The notes beneath the pieces are model-generated. The model saw only the letters and a list, made by a program, of their open reading frames with translations. It was not told where the DNA came from and made no database searches. The translations under genes were made by a program, and so were the position numbers. Shown here in pieces: positions 32,901-44,124 of a stretch of 64,000 nucleotides of DNA (position 1 is the first letter of the stretch; the number at the start of each line of letters is the position of its first letter). Source of the stretch: Symbiodinium natans (lineage: Eukaryota > Sar > Dinophyceae > Suessiales > Symbiodiniaceae); NCBI GenBank assembly GCA_905221605.1, contig CAJNDS010002158.1:434001-498000 (forward strand). Reading direction: 5' to 3'.

Positions 32901-32952
32901 TAGGGTTCCAGGGACCCAGGGGGGGGGGCGGGGTAGGGTTTAGGGAATTAGT

Positions 32953-33171
32953 AACCCTAAACCCTAAACCCTAAACCCTAAACCCTAAACCCTAAACCCT
33001 AAACCCTAAACCCTAAACCCTAAACCCTAAACCCTAAACCCTAAACCCTAAACCCTAAACCCTAAACCCTAAACTAAACCCTAAACCCTAAACCCTAAAC
33101 CCTAAACCCTAAACCCTAAACCCTAAACCCTAAACCCTAAACCCTAAACCCTAAACCCTAAACCCTAAACC
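32953..33171 (-). repeat. Longest telomere-like array (CCCTAAA), about 31 units
   Basis: Nearly perfect CCCTAAA heptamers with one short deletion near 33073. Length of ~219 nt. Confidence 0.97.
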
Positions 33172-33470
33172 CCCCAATTGCAGGGTGAGAGCCCGAAGAC
33201 TGAGTAGATAGAAACTTGGTTCCCAACAGAACCCCCGCCCCTAGCGACAACCCAGATCCGAACAAACCCCAAGCCCTAGACCCAAAACCCCTAAACCCTA
33301 CACCCGAAACCGCTAAACCCCTGAACCTCCAAGGCCTTGGGGGTTTAGGGTGGAGGACTGCGAGGGGCCGTCGGAAACCCTAAACCCTGAACCCTAAACC
33401 CTAAACCCTGAACCCTAAATCCTAAACCCTAAACCCTAAACCCTAAACCCTAAACCCTGGCCCTTCCCAG

Positions 33471-33530
33471 GATCCCATCATCCGCCTCGCGGTGCCCCAA
33501 AGTGGTGACCTCGTGGCTTGGCCTGTTGGG
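33471..33530 (+). CDS. Exon candidate, phase 0-0
   Basis: TTCCCAG acceptor; 20 codons DPIIRLAVPQSGDLVAWPVG; donor GTGCAGG, the same donor word as PCP intron 2. CCCTAAA arrays lie on both sides. Confidence 0.5.
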
Positions 33531-33568
33531 GTGCAGGGGGTTTTCGGCTTCAGAGAGTCGAGACCTGC

Positions 33569-33726
33569 ACCCTAAACCCTAAACCCTAAACCCTAAACCC
33601 TAAACCCTAAACCCAAACCCTAAACCCTAAACCCTAAACCCTAAACCCTAAACCCTAAACCCTAAACCCTACACCCTAAACCCTGAACCCTCAACCCTAA
33701 ACCCTAAACCCTAAACCCTAAACCCT
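33569..33726 (-). repeat. Telomere-like array (CCCTAAA)
   Basis: About 22 units with a few CCCTACA/CCCTGAA/CCCTCAA variants. Confidence 0.95.
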
Positions 33727-33744
33727 TGTGTTGTTGCCTCTGAG

Positions 33745-33830
33745 GGTTCGAGGATCCCGGATTTCGGTATTGAGGTGTTTCAGGAGCTGAGAGAGGAGCT
33801 CAGGCGGGCAGAGAACCCGACATACGGCGC
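33745..33830 (+). CDS. Exon candidate
   Basis: Reads SRIPDFGIEVFQELREELRR, then AENPTYGAQS, an amphipathic helix-like segment. Exact ends unclear. Confidence 0.42.
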
Positions 33831-34100
33831 CCAAAGCAGAAAGCCAGAACTCTAGGACGTAGGGTTTAGGGTTTAGGGTTTAGGGTTTAGGGTTTAGGGT
33901 ACTTCTACAATTTTTTTGGATTTTTGGGGTCTTAGGGCCCCAAATGTAAGTGGAGGATAGGTTGGCATTCTGTCCCATCGCGTCCTCCTGCACACAACGC
34001 AAAGGCAAGGAGATCCCAGTTTAGGGTACAGGGTTGAGGATTTATCCCTATACCCTAAACCCTAAACCCTAAACCCTAAACCCTCAACCCCTTGCTTCAG

Positions 34101-34173
34101 GAGGCGTTGTGGGTCGATCGGGCAAAGACCCACTTCGACGTTTTCCTCTCCTACGAGCGCCTCTCCTCAGACC
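34101..34173 (+). CDS. Exon candidate, possible channel extracellular strand
   Basis: TTGCTTCAG acceptor; reads EALWVDRAKTHFDVFLSYER, then LSSDP. The VD...F-V-L-Y...SDP pattern resembles the beta-1/beta-2 region of pentameric ligand-gated channels, and also the start of TIR domains (FDVFLSY). Which, if either, is unresolved. It lies upstream of the channel exons listed below. Confidence 0.42.
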
Positions 34174-34731
34174 CTAAACCCTAGACCCTAAACCCGAAGC
34201 CCAAAGTTTAGGGTTTAGGGTTGAGGGGTTCTTTAGGGTTTGTTTTTCTGACCTCTGTTTTTATACTTTATGACGGGGAAATATGGAATCTTCGTTGTCG
34301 TTCTGTCAGAGCGGCTTAGGTCAGACAGGTTAAAATGTCCGCTGCATGGGGTCTACGGTTCAGGATGCGTGTTAGGGTTTAGGGTTTAGGGTTAGGGTTT
34401 AGGGTTTAGGGTTAAGGGTTTAGGGTTTAGGGTTTTACCCCCAAAAGCCCCTCAACTCCACCATGCCAAAGCTTTTAAACCCTTCCTGTGAACCCCTGAA
34501 CCCCGCGGTTTAGGGTTTATGGGCTTCATAGGGTTTATCTCCGAGCCCTAGACCTCACGTCCCCTAGACCTGAGACATTGGGCCTGAACCCTAAACCCTA
34601 AACCCTAAAACCTAAACCCTAAACCCTAAACCCTAAACCCTAAACCCTAAACCCTAGACCCTAAACCCTAAACCCTAAACCCTCAACCCCAAAGCGGCCA
34701 AGGCACTTCCCTTTCGACACGCAGTTTCTAG

Positions 34732-34795
34732 AGCCTCCGGGGCTGCATCTGCTGGTGCGAGGGTTGAACTGTGGAACGTTGAAATCCCACATCCC
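34732..34795 (+). CDS. Exon candidate
   Basis: After GTTTCTAG reads ASGAASAGARVELWNVEIPH; the LWNVEI-P motif recalls the W-P-I strand of channel extracellular domains. A second open frame from ~34697 contains HFPFDTQFLE, which looks like a Cys-loop FPFD-Q motif. The two overlap, so only one can be right. Confidence 0.35.
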
Positions 34796-34923
34796 AAGCC
34801 CCTGTGTACACCCTGAGCCCTTGAAAGGGTTTAGGGTTTAGGGTTTAGGGTTTGGGATTTAGGGTTTAGGGTTTAGGGTCCTAATCCCGTGCAAAAGTAA
34901 AGCCCAACATACACCCCGTTGAG

Positions 34924-35030
34924 CCCTCGGGTATCCTGGGGTGGTATGCTGCTTTGATTGTCGACGGGGGAAAGCCAGGAAAAAAACAACGCGGACAAGA
35001 TACTCTTCGGCCGCCTGAAGCTCTAGAAAG
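34924..35030 (+). CDS. Exon candidate
   Basis: Reads SGILGWYAALIVDGGKPGKK, then QRGQDTLRPPEALE; GTGGGC donor after GAAAG. Unidentified. Confidence 0.42.
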
Positions 35031-35336
35031 GTGGGCAGGTTTAGGGTGTAGGGTGTAGGGTGTAGGGTTTTGGGTTTTGGGTTTTGGGGTTTAGGGTTTA
35101 GGGTTTTGGGGTTTAGGGTTTAGGGCTACAGGGAGGCGGAAGCCCCCAAGGTAAGGGCTGCAGAAGGAGGTCGGCCCAACCGAAACTCAACCAAAAACGG
35201 CTCTTTGTCGCACGCCTGCCCTCAACCTGAAATCCTCACCCTCAACCCTAAACCCGATACCCTCTGCCCCAAACCCTACCTTTTTTTGGGGGGGGTATGG
35301 GGCGACCCTCAACCTCAAGACCTGAGGCGCGCAACC

Positions 35337-35463
35337 CTAAACCCTAAACCCTAAACCCTAAACCCTAAACCCTAAACCCTAAACCCTAAACCCTAAACCC
35401 TAAACCCTAAACCCTCAACCCTAAACCCTAAACCCTAAACCCTAAACCCTAAACCCTAAACCC
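35337..35463 (-). repeat. Telomere-like array (CCCTAAA)
   Basis: About 18 units with one CCCTCAA variant. Confidence 0.95.
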
Positions 35464-35476
35464 AAACTGCACAAAG

Positions 35477-35541
35477 GCTCTGCATCCCTTTCGACTATTT
35501 CTCGGATCCCTACGTCTCTGAGAGGCTTGAAGGCCTGGAAG
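35477..35541 (+). CDS. Exon candidate
   Basis: Reads RLCIPFDYFSDPYVSERLEG directly between a CCCTAAA array and a TTTAGGG array. IPFD might be a Cys-loop remnant but this is weak. Confidence 0.4.
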
Positions 35542-36471
35542 GGCAGGGAACCCTGGGTTTAGGGTTTAGGGTTTAGGGTTTAGGGTTTAGGGTGTAGGGT
35601 TTAGGGTGTAGGGTTTAGGGTTTAGGGTTTAGGGTGTAGGGTTTAGGGTTTAGGGTTTAGGGTAGGGTTTTTGGGGTTTAGGGGGGTGGAATTGGGGGTT
35701 GAAGGCCCTCCTCCCGCCCTGAAGTTCCTCGGAGTGTTTCGGTTCAGGGTTTGGGGTTTAGGGTTTGGGGTTTAGGGTTTAGGGTTTAGGGTTTAGGGTT
35801 TAGCGGAACCCTGTAAGGTTTAGCACCCGAGCGCCCGCCTGCCAGGCCCAGAAGGCGTCGCGACCATGGACCGCCCCCCTGCTTCTTTGGGAAGTGTGGG
35901 GGAGGGTTTAGGGTTTAGGGTTTAAGTTTAGGGTTTAGGGTTTAGGGTTTAGGGTTTAGGGTTTAGGGTTTAGGGTGTGGGGGGAATAGGGGGGAGAGTC
36001 GGGTTCCCTAAGCTAAGCGCTCGAGTACGCTTTGCTGGCTAAAGAGCACCCTTCTGCTGGTACCACGGGTGCAGGCTAGGCTAGGCTTTTGTAGACATGT
36101 GCCCGGTTTGCAGAAACCCTGCCTACTCGACTCCTGCTAGAACCCCTTTTGTCCCCTCAAGCCCTAACCGGTCAGTTCTGAAAATGATGGTCCCCTCTTG
36201 GGCATCCTAAATATTAGGAGCTGCTTTGTAGATGTGACCCCAAAAGGGACCATAATTCAAAGAAGTTACCAAAGTTTTTCGCAGGACATTGAATCGCTGG
36301 CCACGAGGCCGTGCTGTTTGGGCACGAGATGTCACGCCCAGGGCTGCAGGACGTTGAGTTGCCCGAAACCCGAAACCCCAAACCCCAAACTCGGAACCCT
36401 AAACCCGAATCCTACACCCCGAGCCTGAAGTGCCCCGCCCCCCCTATCCTGAAGGTGGGATGGAGCTTCAG

Positions 36472-36519
36472 AGATTTCCCCGATAGCCTCCAAGCACTTC
36501 GTGGAGAAGCTGCCTGGCG
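36472..36519 (+). CDS. Exon candidate
   Basis: Reads EISPIASKHFVEKLPG; GAGCTTCAG acceptor and CTGGCG|GTCTTG donor. Several frames are open. Confidence 0.33.
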
Positions 36520-36958
36520 GTCTTGGGGTTCGAGAGCTCTGCAGGGCAAAGCTTGGGGTGCAGGGCAGAGCTTGGGGTGCATATAGGGTTCAGGGTTTAG
36601 GGTTTAGGGTTTTCAGGAAAGGTTTCGCGTGGGGAGTCTCAAACAACATGCAATCAGGTAGGGCGTGGCCAAGTCAGCAGACTGACGCAGTTAAAACCCC
36701 AATCGGATTCGAGCCTTTGAGACGGAATCAGTTGCCTTGGTGATTGTTGGGTGATCGGCATAAAAGAGGCTTAGCAGATGCAAACCTCCGGAACGAGCTG
36801 AGCTGGGCTGTGCTGCTCTTCCTTCAGCTGCATTCCCCCCTCTCGCTGTCTGCTTGCTTCCCCAGCGGTACTGGGCTTTCCCTAAACCTGGGCCCCCAAG
36901 TTCAACTTTGCATCCACAATCGAGTCCCGGAGCCTTTGTAGTTTGTGTTTGGACGCAG

Positions 36959-37236
36959 GTTTAGAGCTGAGGGTGAGGTGCTCGCCCTTCCCTGCGGCTT
37001 GCGCGTCGCGTCGTCTGCGCAATCCTTTGGCCTTATACAAACAAGTCGGGCCGTGGCGATCGAGGTTGGAAGACCTCGGCTTCTACGTGATGTCGATCGA
37101 GCCCACTCGCGAAGAAAAGTCAGACCTAACGACCTCCATCTGCATGAAGGCACCCGGCCTTCAGTCTTTTTGGGGTGGCAGCCCAAATCTTTGGACAGGG
37201 GTTCGGTTTCTGTGGAGGATGATGCCGAGCTACTAA
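36959..37236 (+). CDS. Exon candidate, possible channel extracellular beta strands
   Basis: Open frame to TAA at 37234-37236. Reads LALYKQVGPWRSRLEDLGFY, VMSIEPTREEKSDLTTSICM and continues. The W...LED...Y...EEKSDL-TSI layout is like the loop preceding TM1 in ligand-gated channels. If so it must splice out before the stop. A second long frame overlaps. Confidence 0.4.
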
Positions 37237-38190
37237 ACGAAAGGGGGTGGGGGGGTGGGGGGTAGGTAACAGGTTGTTTTGGGGAGGTGGGGGGGGGGGG
37301 GGCACACAGAGAGCCCTTCTGAAACCCACGCCTCAATGACTCAACCCACCTTAAGACTTCCGCCCATATCCGCAAGCTAATTTCATCGAATCAAGGAATT
37401 AAGGGCTGCATGCCTAGTGGGCCTAATGTTGTTGATTGGTGAAGGAATGAGCCATCATCATCATCGTCATTGTTGCGGTTTTTTCGTTCCCTGGGCCCTA
37501 GTATAGAGGTCAAGTGAATCTCGATGCCTGCGGCCCTCATCGCGGTCCCTCGCGCTTACTGGTCCTTAGCACGACAGGGGTCCCGAAATTACAGTAACCC
37601 TAGGTGAAGACTTCCCCGGCAGGGCGTCCTAATTTCCCAATTACAGGCCTCCAACCCTATGAACCCTAGATAAAGAACTCCCCAACTGGGCTTCCTCATG
37701 CCCGGAAAGGGGGCTGATGGCCAAATTTGCCTTTCCGTGGTCCAGCGGTCAGGTGACGGTGTCGCGGCGCCGCCCGTCTGGACGCGCGTAGGAGAGGGCG
37801 CGGGTTCAGAGCCCTAAGCCCCAAGCCCCAAGCCCCCCAAGCCCTAAGCCCTAAGCCCGAAGCCCTTCCCAACCCCAAGTACTCGTACCGAAGGGAGTGC
37901 TAGGTTGGGGGGTTTTAGGGCGGTCAGCTTGCATAAGGGTAAAGCATGACGCAGCTCGCTTGTTTAGGGTTTAGGGTTTAGGGTTTACAGTCTCTTGATT
38001 CGTTTTGTGCGTCTTGCACCCAAGTGGGGGTAAATTCAAAGAGGATGTTCAAGCTCTGGTTCCGAGGGAGTCGTGTCCGCTGCAGGCAGGCGTTGGTGTT
38101 GGTTTGTGTCAACTTGTGGAGATGTGTAGGGTTTAGGGATTTTAGGGTTTAGGGTTCAGGGTATAGGGTTTAAGGTCTAGGCTTTAGGGG
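37237..38190. other. No recognised gene
   Basis: G/C-run stretch (37245-37303), then islands with short CCCTAAG, TTTAGGG and unrelated sequence; nothing identifiable. Confidence 0.4.
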
Positions 38191-38304
38191 GGATCTCAAG
38201 CCGGAGTTGCTTGTTGGTGCCGAATCAACCTACTTCCCAGACTAACATGGTTTCGCCGGAGGCTTGTGGGCTTCAAGATGTTTGGGGCTTTTTGAAGTGC
38301 CCAG

Positions 38305-38362
38305 GGATCACGATCCTCATCCTGCGATTCTTCTGGCCCTTGACGGCTTTGCCGCCTGGCTG
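38305..38362 (+). CDS. Possible TM1 exon of the channel gene
   Basis: After GCCCAG reads GITILILRFFWPLTALPPG, hydrophobic with a W-P followed by a Pro-rich turn, the layout expected at the end of TM1 just before TM2. Tentative; the opposite strand is also open. Confidence 0.35.
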
Positions 38363-38702
38363 CAGGGGGCGCAGGGGCTTCAGGTGCTTTGAGGCTCCCG
38401 TCTGACTGGCGGGCTTGGATCAGAGCCTGATTCCAAGCAGAGGGTTGAGGGTTCACCTGGGTTTAGGCCCTAGGGTGTCAAAGGTTCTGCATCGCCAGGC
38501 GGCAGCCCCTTAAACCTGGAGCTTGGGGGGTTTAGGGTGCTTGAGTCTGTGCATCCCCCCCACCGCAAGGGTTCGTGAAGGTGCTGTGAGGTGACGGGCC
38601 ACAGAACGCAAGAGTAGACCAGCTGTGCCATGCCAACGCCTAAGCCCGAAGGCCCTTAAGGCCTCCTCCAGCGGAAGCAACTACTGTACCACAGCAGCCC
38701 AG

Positions 38703-38816
38703 GCTCTTCATCCCTTTCGCTGGCTTCTTCATCCCCATTGACATGGCGGCGTGTCTTTTGTTCAGCTCCGAATGTTTTGTGCTCTTGCAAGCCTTGGTGC
38801 GACTCTTGCGAGTCTA
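38703..38816 (+). CDS. Exon candidate, hydrophobic
   Basis: Reads LFIPFAGFFIPIDMAACLLF, then SSECFVLLQALVRLLRV to a stop. Membrane-like. Its relation to the channel exons is unknown. Confidence 0.33.
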
Positions 38817-39090
38817 GCCCCCAAGTGTGGCTGGTTAAAAGGAACTTGGCTGGTTAAGGAACTGAAGAGCATTGTAAAATCTTGATAGCTTGGTTTGTGT
38901 TCAGGCCCGGGCTTAAGGGAATCCATCGGATGTTTTCCTAAGCCGCTTTCTCTTTTGGGTTGGCCAGGATAACATCTTGTGCATGCCCTAAACCCTAAAC
39001 CCTAAAAGAGATCTTTGGGGTTGTAAAAAAAACCCTAAACTCTCTTTCTTCTGATAAAAGAAAGAGAGCCGTGGGTTGCCTTCTTCTCAG

Positions 39091-39180
39091 GTGATGCCGC
39101 GTGTGGCCACTGGATTCATCTCCTTCCTGTCGCTGCAGGTCTTCAGGAGACCAGCGGAGACCCGCCAAACTCTGAAAACC
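39091..39180 (+). CDS. Ligand-gated ion channel, TM2 exon
   Basis: TTCTTCTCAG acceptor. Reads VMPRVATGFISFLSLQVFRR. The P-R-V at the membrane entry followed by small and hydroxyl residues lining a helix is the TM2 pore signature of Cys-loop/pentameric ligand-gated channels. A possible earlier donor is CTGCAG|GTCTTC at 39139. Assigned with the TM3 and TM4 exons downstream. Confidence 0.55.
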
Positions 39181-40302
39181 CTTCAACTCTCAGACCCTCA
39201 AGCCCTCAAGCCCTAAAATCCTTATGGGGCTGGTCTTCCTAAAAGCCCACATGAAAATAGTATTGAAACGGCCGTAAAGAATGCACGCGCTTTTGAGAAC
39301 GTTTCAATGAGGCCGTTTTGTTTTTCTGCTTTCACGCTTGGAGACGCAGGTTTCGATCGCATAATATGTACGCGAAGGGAACAAGGATATGATTATCAGC
39401 AGTAACGTCCCTTGTGCTCACTTGTTTCACGCGGTCGCTTTATCTTTCTCCTTACAGTTGTTCATTGTAATTATGCGTGCACCATTCACACAATTTTGAG
39501 ATTCATGTGGCTATGTCGTGAACAGAATGAGTGCTCTTTTCATATTATTCTTGTCCGTTCGTTCACTCATGTTTTTATTCGCTCTCTACATATTAATCAT
39601 ACTGTTATTCCTGCACCCTTAAACGCTCAAACCCTCGGTTAAAACCTTAAACCCAAAGTCCCCCGCCTGGTGGCTGTTGACGGTTACCAAACAGGCGGGG
39701 TGGTTGCAGGGGATTTCGGCTTTGGGATGGCGCAAGGGGTTATCAAAGCCCCGTGCCCCAACAAACTGAAAGCCTCAGACCCTCCGAACCTGAGAGCCGG
39801 CAGGAGCTTCAGTGAAGTTAACATACCATAGTAGGGTTAGATAGCTAAAAATGTAGTATCCTTATCGGCAACTTCGTCCAAGTTCCTGGAAAAGAGCCAG
39901 TAAACCCCAAATCCTCGACACATTTGGAACTCTCGACAGGACCCTGGCGTATTCCTTGATCCCCAAACAGACGTCCGCGCTTCTCTGGATGGACGTCGCT
40001 GGCCAGGAACTTGGGGTTGAGAGTTCAGAGTTTAGGATTCGGCGGTTAGGGTTTAGGGTTTAGAGTTCAGAGTTTAGGGTTTAGGGTTTTGAAGTTTAGG
40101 CTTAAGAAGGCCGATGGTTATTTAGGCTTACAGAGGGCTGATGGTCCTGACTTTTGCTGTTTTAGGTCGTCGGTCTTTCCGAAGCCGGGGCCCATCCCTG
40201 CTCGAAGTGGCTCCAGGGTTTGCAAGATTTAGGGTTTAGGTTTTAGGGTTTTAGGGTTTTAGGGTTTTGGGTTTAGGGTTTAGGGTTTAGGGCTCTTTGG
40301 CC

Positions 40303-40442
40303 CAGGTCACCATGTTCGAGGTCACGGTGATCATGTTCGCCAGCGTGCTGGAGAACGTTCTGGCGCAGGTGAGATCCCGCGTCATGTTCCGGGATATTCC
40401 AAACGCCGACGTGCTGAACAGCATTTTCCCTTTTGATGGAAG
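40303..40442 (+). CDS. Ligand-gated ion channel, TM3 exon and start of intracellular loop
   Basis: TTTGGCCCAG acceptor. Reads VTMFEVTVIMFASVLENVLA, then QVRSRVMFRDIPNADVLNSI. The helix ending in VLEN matches TM3 of pentameric channels, where an acidic residue follows a hydrophobic run near the end. The intracellular linker follows, and a TTTAGGG run lies immediately after the exon. Confidence 0.55.
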
Positions 40443-40702
40443 GTTGAGGGATTCCGCTGGGTTTAGGGTTTAGGGTTTAGGGTTGGGGTCCGGGTTTAGG
40501 GTTTTGGTTGCTGGAGCGGTTCCGTGATTTGGGATTGCACGCCTCAGTTGGGTACTGGATGGTTTCTTTGGCTTGGACACTTCTCACTGCCCCGCGGAGG
40601 AGGCAAAGCCACTCAACCCTAAACCCCAAACACAAACCCCGAACTCCCAAACCCCAAACCCTAAACCCGAAACCCTAAACCCGAAACCCTAAACCCTAAA
40701 GG

Positions 40703-40800
40703 GAGGAAGCTTTGTACAAAAGCTGGAGGCCATGCGCGCCACGGTGTCGACCTACTCGGCCCGCTTTGTGGACGACGTCTCCCGCATTAGCTTCCCTCTC
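40703..40800 (+). CDS. Ligand-gated ion channel, pre-TM4 exon
   Basis: Reads FVQKLEAMRATVSTYSARFV, then DDVSRISFPL. The VD-x-x-SR-x-x-FPL motif is the hallmark entry to TM4 in Cys-loop family channels. The exon ends in phase 0 at a GTAGGC donor, and the intron then holds TTTAGGG and CCCTAAA units. Confidence 0.6.
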
Positions 40801-41071
40801 GTAGGCAGGGTTTAGGGTCTAGCGTTTAGGGTTTAGGGTTTAATTAGGGTTTTGGCCTAAACCCTAAACCCGAAACCCTTGGTCCCTCAGCCCCGAATTA
40901 CCCGGAATCCCCTAATGGATCCGTTTGGGGTTTATTGAGGATTTGGGGTATTGTGGCCGGATCCTGAATTCGGGGGGTCCTACCTCACGCAGGCCGCGTA
41001 ATTCTAGAGTACCTAAAGGGCGACCAGAACTTAGCGAGGTGCCCAAAGTACGAACCCCCTATCCTTGCCAG

Positions 41072-41172
41072 GGGTCGTGGTGCTCACGGTGCTCTTCGTC
41101 ATGGGTGCTGCAAACGTTGAGACGACGTGGACCCTCCTCTCAACAACTAGCAACATTTGCTGTGAGGACTGA
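41072..41172 (+). CDS. Ligand-gated ion channel, TM4 and C-terminus
   Basis: After CTTGCCAG reads VVVLTVLFVMGAANVETTWT, then LLSTTSNICCED and TGA at 41170-41172. Channels of this family end shortly after TM4, as here. The exact acceptor is uncertain by 1-2 nt, because the AG-based start and the GT-based donor of the previous exon disagree in phase. Confidence 0.55.
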
Positions 41173-41215
41173 CCAGGTTTCTGTGCCCCCAATCGTCAGA
41201 CTTAAACCCATAAGC

Positions 41216-41345
41216 TAAACCCTAAACCCTAAACCCTAAACCCTAAACCCTAAACCCTAAACCCTAAACCCTAAACCCTAAACCCTAAACCCTAAACCCT
41301 AAACCCTAAACCCTAAACCCTAAACCCTAAACCCTAAACCCTAGA
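41216..41345 (-). repeat. Telomere-like array (CCCTAAA), about 18 units
   Basis: Near-perfect array beginning ~44 nt after the channel stop codon. Confidence 0.95.
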
Positions 41346-41388
41346 CCCTAAACCATCCTAAACCCATGGTCCTAAGCCCTGAGCCGAG

Positions 41389-41480
41389 GATCATGACCGT
41401 CAGCCTCCTCATCACTACGGGCTGGCTGGTTGGCTACGCGGCCGCCGTATACGTGTATGTGCGTGCCTTGGCAAGGAGCA
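41389..41480 (+). CDS. Exon candidate with a transmembrane-like helix
   Basis: After GCCGAG reads IMTVSLLITTGWLVGYAAAV, then YVYVRALARSKG. Strongly hydrophobic, then basic. It may start the next gene, since it follows the channel stop. Confidence 0.45.
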
Positions 41481-42169
41481 AGGGTGCATGGGTGGTTTGG
41501 GTTTCGGGATCATGGGGTTTCGGGTTTAGGGTTTAGGGATATTGGGTTTTAGGGTTTAGGGTTTAGGGATATTGGGTTTAGGGTTTAGGGGTTTGGTGGG
41601 CTGCAGGGTTCTTCGTCAAAGGTCGAAGTGGACGAGAGAAGCCGACCCATACTCTGCGCAACCCTGTAGTGGGAGGGGTCGGAATGATTACGAAGAATAT
41701 TCCCTTACGGTCCCTATAAATTCTATAAATACACATATACCAAAATGACCCCCCCAAATCCTGTTGTAGTCATTCAGGCCCCTATGTTCGGTCCCTGAGT
41801 CCCTATACCCTAAGAACTCCACATGTGGGGTCTACATGAGGCCGAAAGCCTACGGTAAACCACGTTGAGCGAACATCCCACTAAGCCCCACGCCCCGTAA
41901 AAGCCCGCAAAGGAGACCGCGATCAGCAGGCAACAAGCGCACACACAAGCAGGCAGCAAACCCCAAACCCTAAACCCTACACCTACACCCTAAACCCTAG
42001 ACCCTAAACCCCAAACCCTACACCCTAAAACACAAACCTCTTGATCCCTCAACCCTAGACCCAAAAGCCCCCCCCCACGTTCTGAATAGACATGGGCCCC
42101 AACAAATTGAGCTCCAGGTGTGCCCTAATGCGCACTGCGCCGTCCGAAGAAGTGGGCATGAATTGCACG

Positions 42170-42300
42170 GCCTCATACTCTTATTCTTGTATTCTTACTC
42201 TTACTCTTATTCTTATTCTTATTCTTATTCTTGTTCTTTGCTCTTATTCTTTGTATTATTGCTACGACTATTATTATTATTATTATTATTGTGATTATTC
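42170..42300 (+). repeat. CTTATT/TTA microsatellite
   Basis: (CTTATT)n and (TTA)n runs, AT-rich against the surroundings. Confidence 0.85.
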
Positions 42301-42653
42301 TGATTATTAATTTGTTTATTGTTTTTTTCATTTTTTAAAATCTTTATTTTCATGTTTGTTTTTATTGGGTTTTTGGGCCAAGGCTCCGTGCACTAAAAAC
42401 CTTACAAGCCGCGCACCCTGAGCCCCGAAGCGCAAGCCGCAAGGTCCCAAACCCTGTGATCCCGATGTAAGCCTTGAGAAGCCTGAAGGTTCAGGGTTTA
42501 GGGTTTAGGGTTTAGGGTTTAGGGTTTAGGGTTTAGGGTTTAGGGTTTAGAGCTTGAAGGGGTCTTGGAGCCCAGACCCTGAGCACCCCCCTCCCCACTT
42601 CGCAGCCCTTGCAGCACATTTTTTTCCACCCGGAGCCCGAAAAAAACCCGAAG

Positions 42654-42732
42654 CCCGGCTTCGAGGATACCTCCCGCACCGGCTGATGAACATCCTGATC
42701 AGGCAGATCTCCTCCTCCGCAACTCGGCTTGG
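42654..42732 (+). CDS. Exon candidate
   Basis: Reads ARLRGYLPHRLMNILIRQIS, then SSATRLG, followed at once by CCCTAAG repeats. Unidentified. Confidence 0.42.
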
Positions 42733-42999
42733 CCCTAAGCCCTAAGCCCTAAGCCCTAAGCCCTAAGCCCTAAACCCTAAAGCCTAAACCCTAAACCCTA
42801 ATGAAACCGGAGTAGGCTTGTGGTGCGCGGTGTGGGGTTGAGAAGGAAGGCCTTTTGGGGCTTCAAGGGTGTCTGGACTTGGAGGGCTGCAGTGCCCTGA
42901 GCTTCCGCAGCTTCCCGCAGCTTCCCGTGGCAATAAGCTGAGAAAACGGGACGGGTTCAGGGTTTAGGGCCTTTTAGGGTTTGGGACGTAGGCCTTAGG

Positions 43000-43063
43000 G
43001 ACATGTGGTTCATGTCCGGAGGGTGTGGATTCCAACTGTTCAAGTTGAGGGAGGCGAAGTTCC
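43000..43063 (+). CDS. Exon candidate
   Basis: After GCCTTAG reads MWFMSGGCGFQLFKLREAKF. Confidence 0.38.
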
Positions 43064-43468
43064 CGCCCCCCTGAGCCCCCCGACTTCAACTCCCGAAGCG
43101 CCTCCGAACCCACTCCGCACCCCGGACTCGTAGACTATCCAGCGCGCGTTCCCCGGAGCCTAGCAACCCTAGACCCTACGCCCTAAACCCTAATCCCTAA
43201 CCCAAAAAGCAGACCCCAAAAGACAGTTAATCTTGACATCCTAGGACCCAAAGTCCCCTCGCCCAGCTAAAAAGGTTTCGGGTTTAGGGTCCAGGGTTTA
43301 GGGCCCAGACCCGAGACCCCTCTACAGTAAGCCCGGGACCACCTGTGGGGTTCACATAGGAGCATAGTGGGGTTCAGGGGCTAGTAGGTTTGAAGGGATT
43401 CAGGGTTCACAAGTGGGTCTTTGGGCTTAGGGGGGGTTTAGGGTTTAGGTGGGCTTGGGCCTTGAAAG

Positions 43469-43519
43469 GACTTCCGCTACCAGAAGGCCATGGTCCTGGA
43501 CCAGACACTTAGAGAGCTT
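43469..43519 (+). CDS. Exon candidate preceding the EF-hand exon
   Basis: After CTTGAAAG reads DFRYQKAMVLDQTLREL, a helix-like segment. It is 230 nt before the EF-hand island and may belong to the same protein. Confidence 0.45.
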
Positions 43520-43752
43520 TAAGCGTTGGAGCTGGGAGGTTTCGAGTTTGAAGCACCCCCTAATTCAAGAATCTTCCTTAGGTCACGAAGTGGGAATCCC
43601 AGTGTTTGAGCTCTAAGGGACTCGAACCCTGAACCCTGGGCCCTGAACTCTAAACCCTAAACCCTAAACCCTAAACCCTAAACCCGAAACCCTGAACCCT
43701 AAACTCTAAACCCTGAACCCTAAACCCTAAACCCTAAACCCTAAATCCCAAG

Positions 43753-43825
43753 GAAGGAGCTTGCGATGATCTTCCGCGCCTTCGACGAGGACGGCACAGG
43801 GGATCTCAGCGCGGAGGAGGCCGGG
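43753..43825 (+). CDS. EF-hand exon
   Basis: Reads KELAMIFRAFDEDGTGDLSA, then EEA. The D-x-D-G-x-G-x-L-x-x-E loop with an F-x-x-F/FRAF entering helix is a complete calcium-binding EF-hand. The flanks are CCCTAAA and GGGTTCAGGG repeats. The rest of the protein is not identified. Confidence 0.6.
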
Positions 43826-44065
43826 GGTTCAGCTTGTGGTCGGGTTCAGGGTTCAGGGTACAGGGTACAGGGTTCAGGGTTTAGGGTTTAGGGTTTAGGG
43901 TTTCGGGTCTAGAGTTACCAGGATTCAGGGTTTGGGGTTTGGGGTTTAGGGTTTAGGGCTTGAGGTTTAGGGTTCAGGGTTTAGTGTTTGGGGGTTTAGG
44001 GACCATAGGAGATCGATATCCCTTTCAGACACTAAGCCAACATCTTGAAGCCCCTATCTTAGAAG

Positions 44066-44124
44066 ATTCAGGGTTTAGGGTTTAGGGTTTAGGGTTTAGG
44101 GTTTAGGGTTTAGGGTTTAGGGCT
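44066..44124 (+). repeat. Telomere-like array (TTTAGGG)
   Basis: Eight perfect units. An inverted CCCTAAA array lies at 44242-44314. Confidence 0.95.

Noticed and set aside
34697-34731. HFPFDTQ as a definite Cys-loop motif
   Set aside because: Attractive, but the frame overlaps another equally open frame and its exon ends are not defined; kept only as a note.
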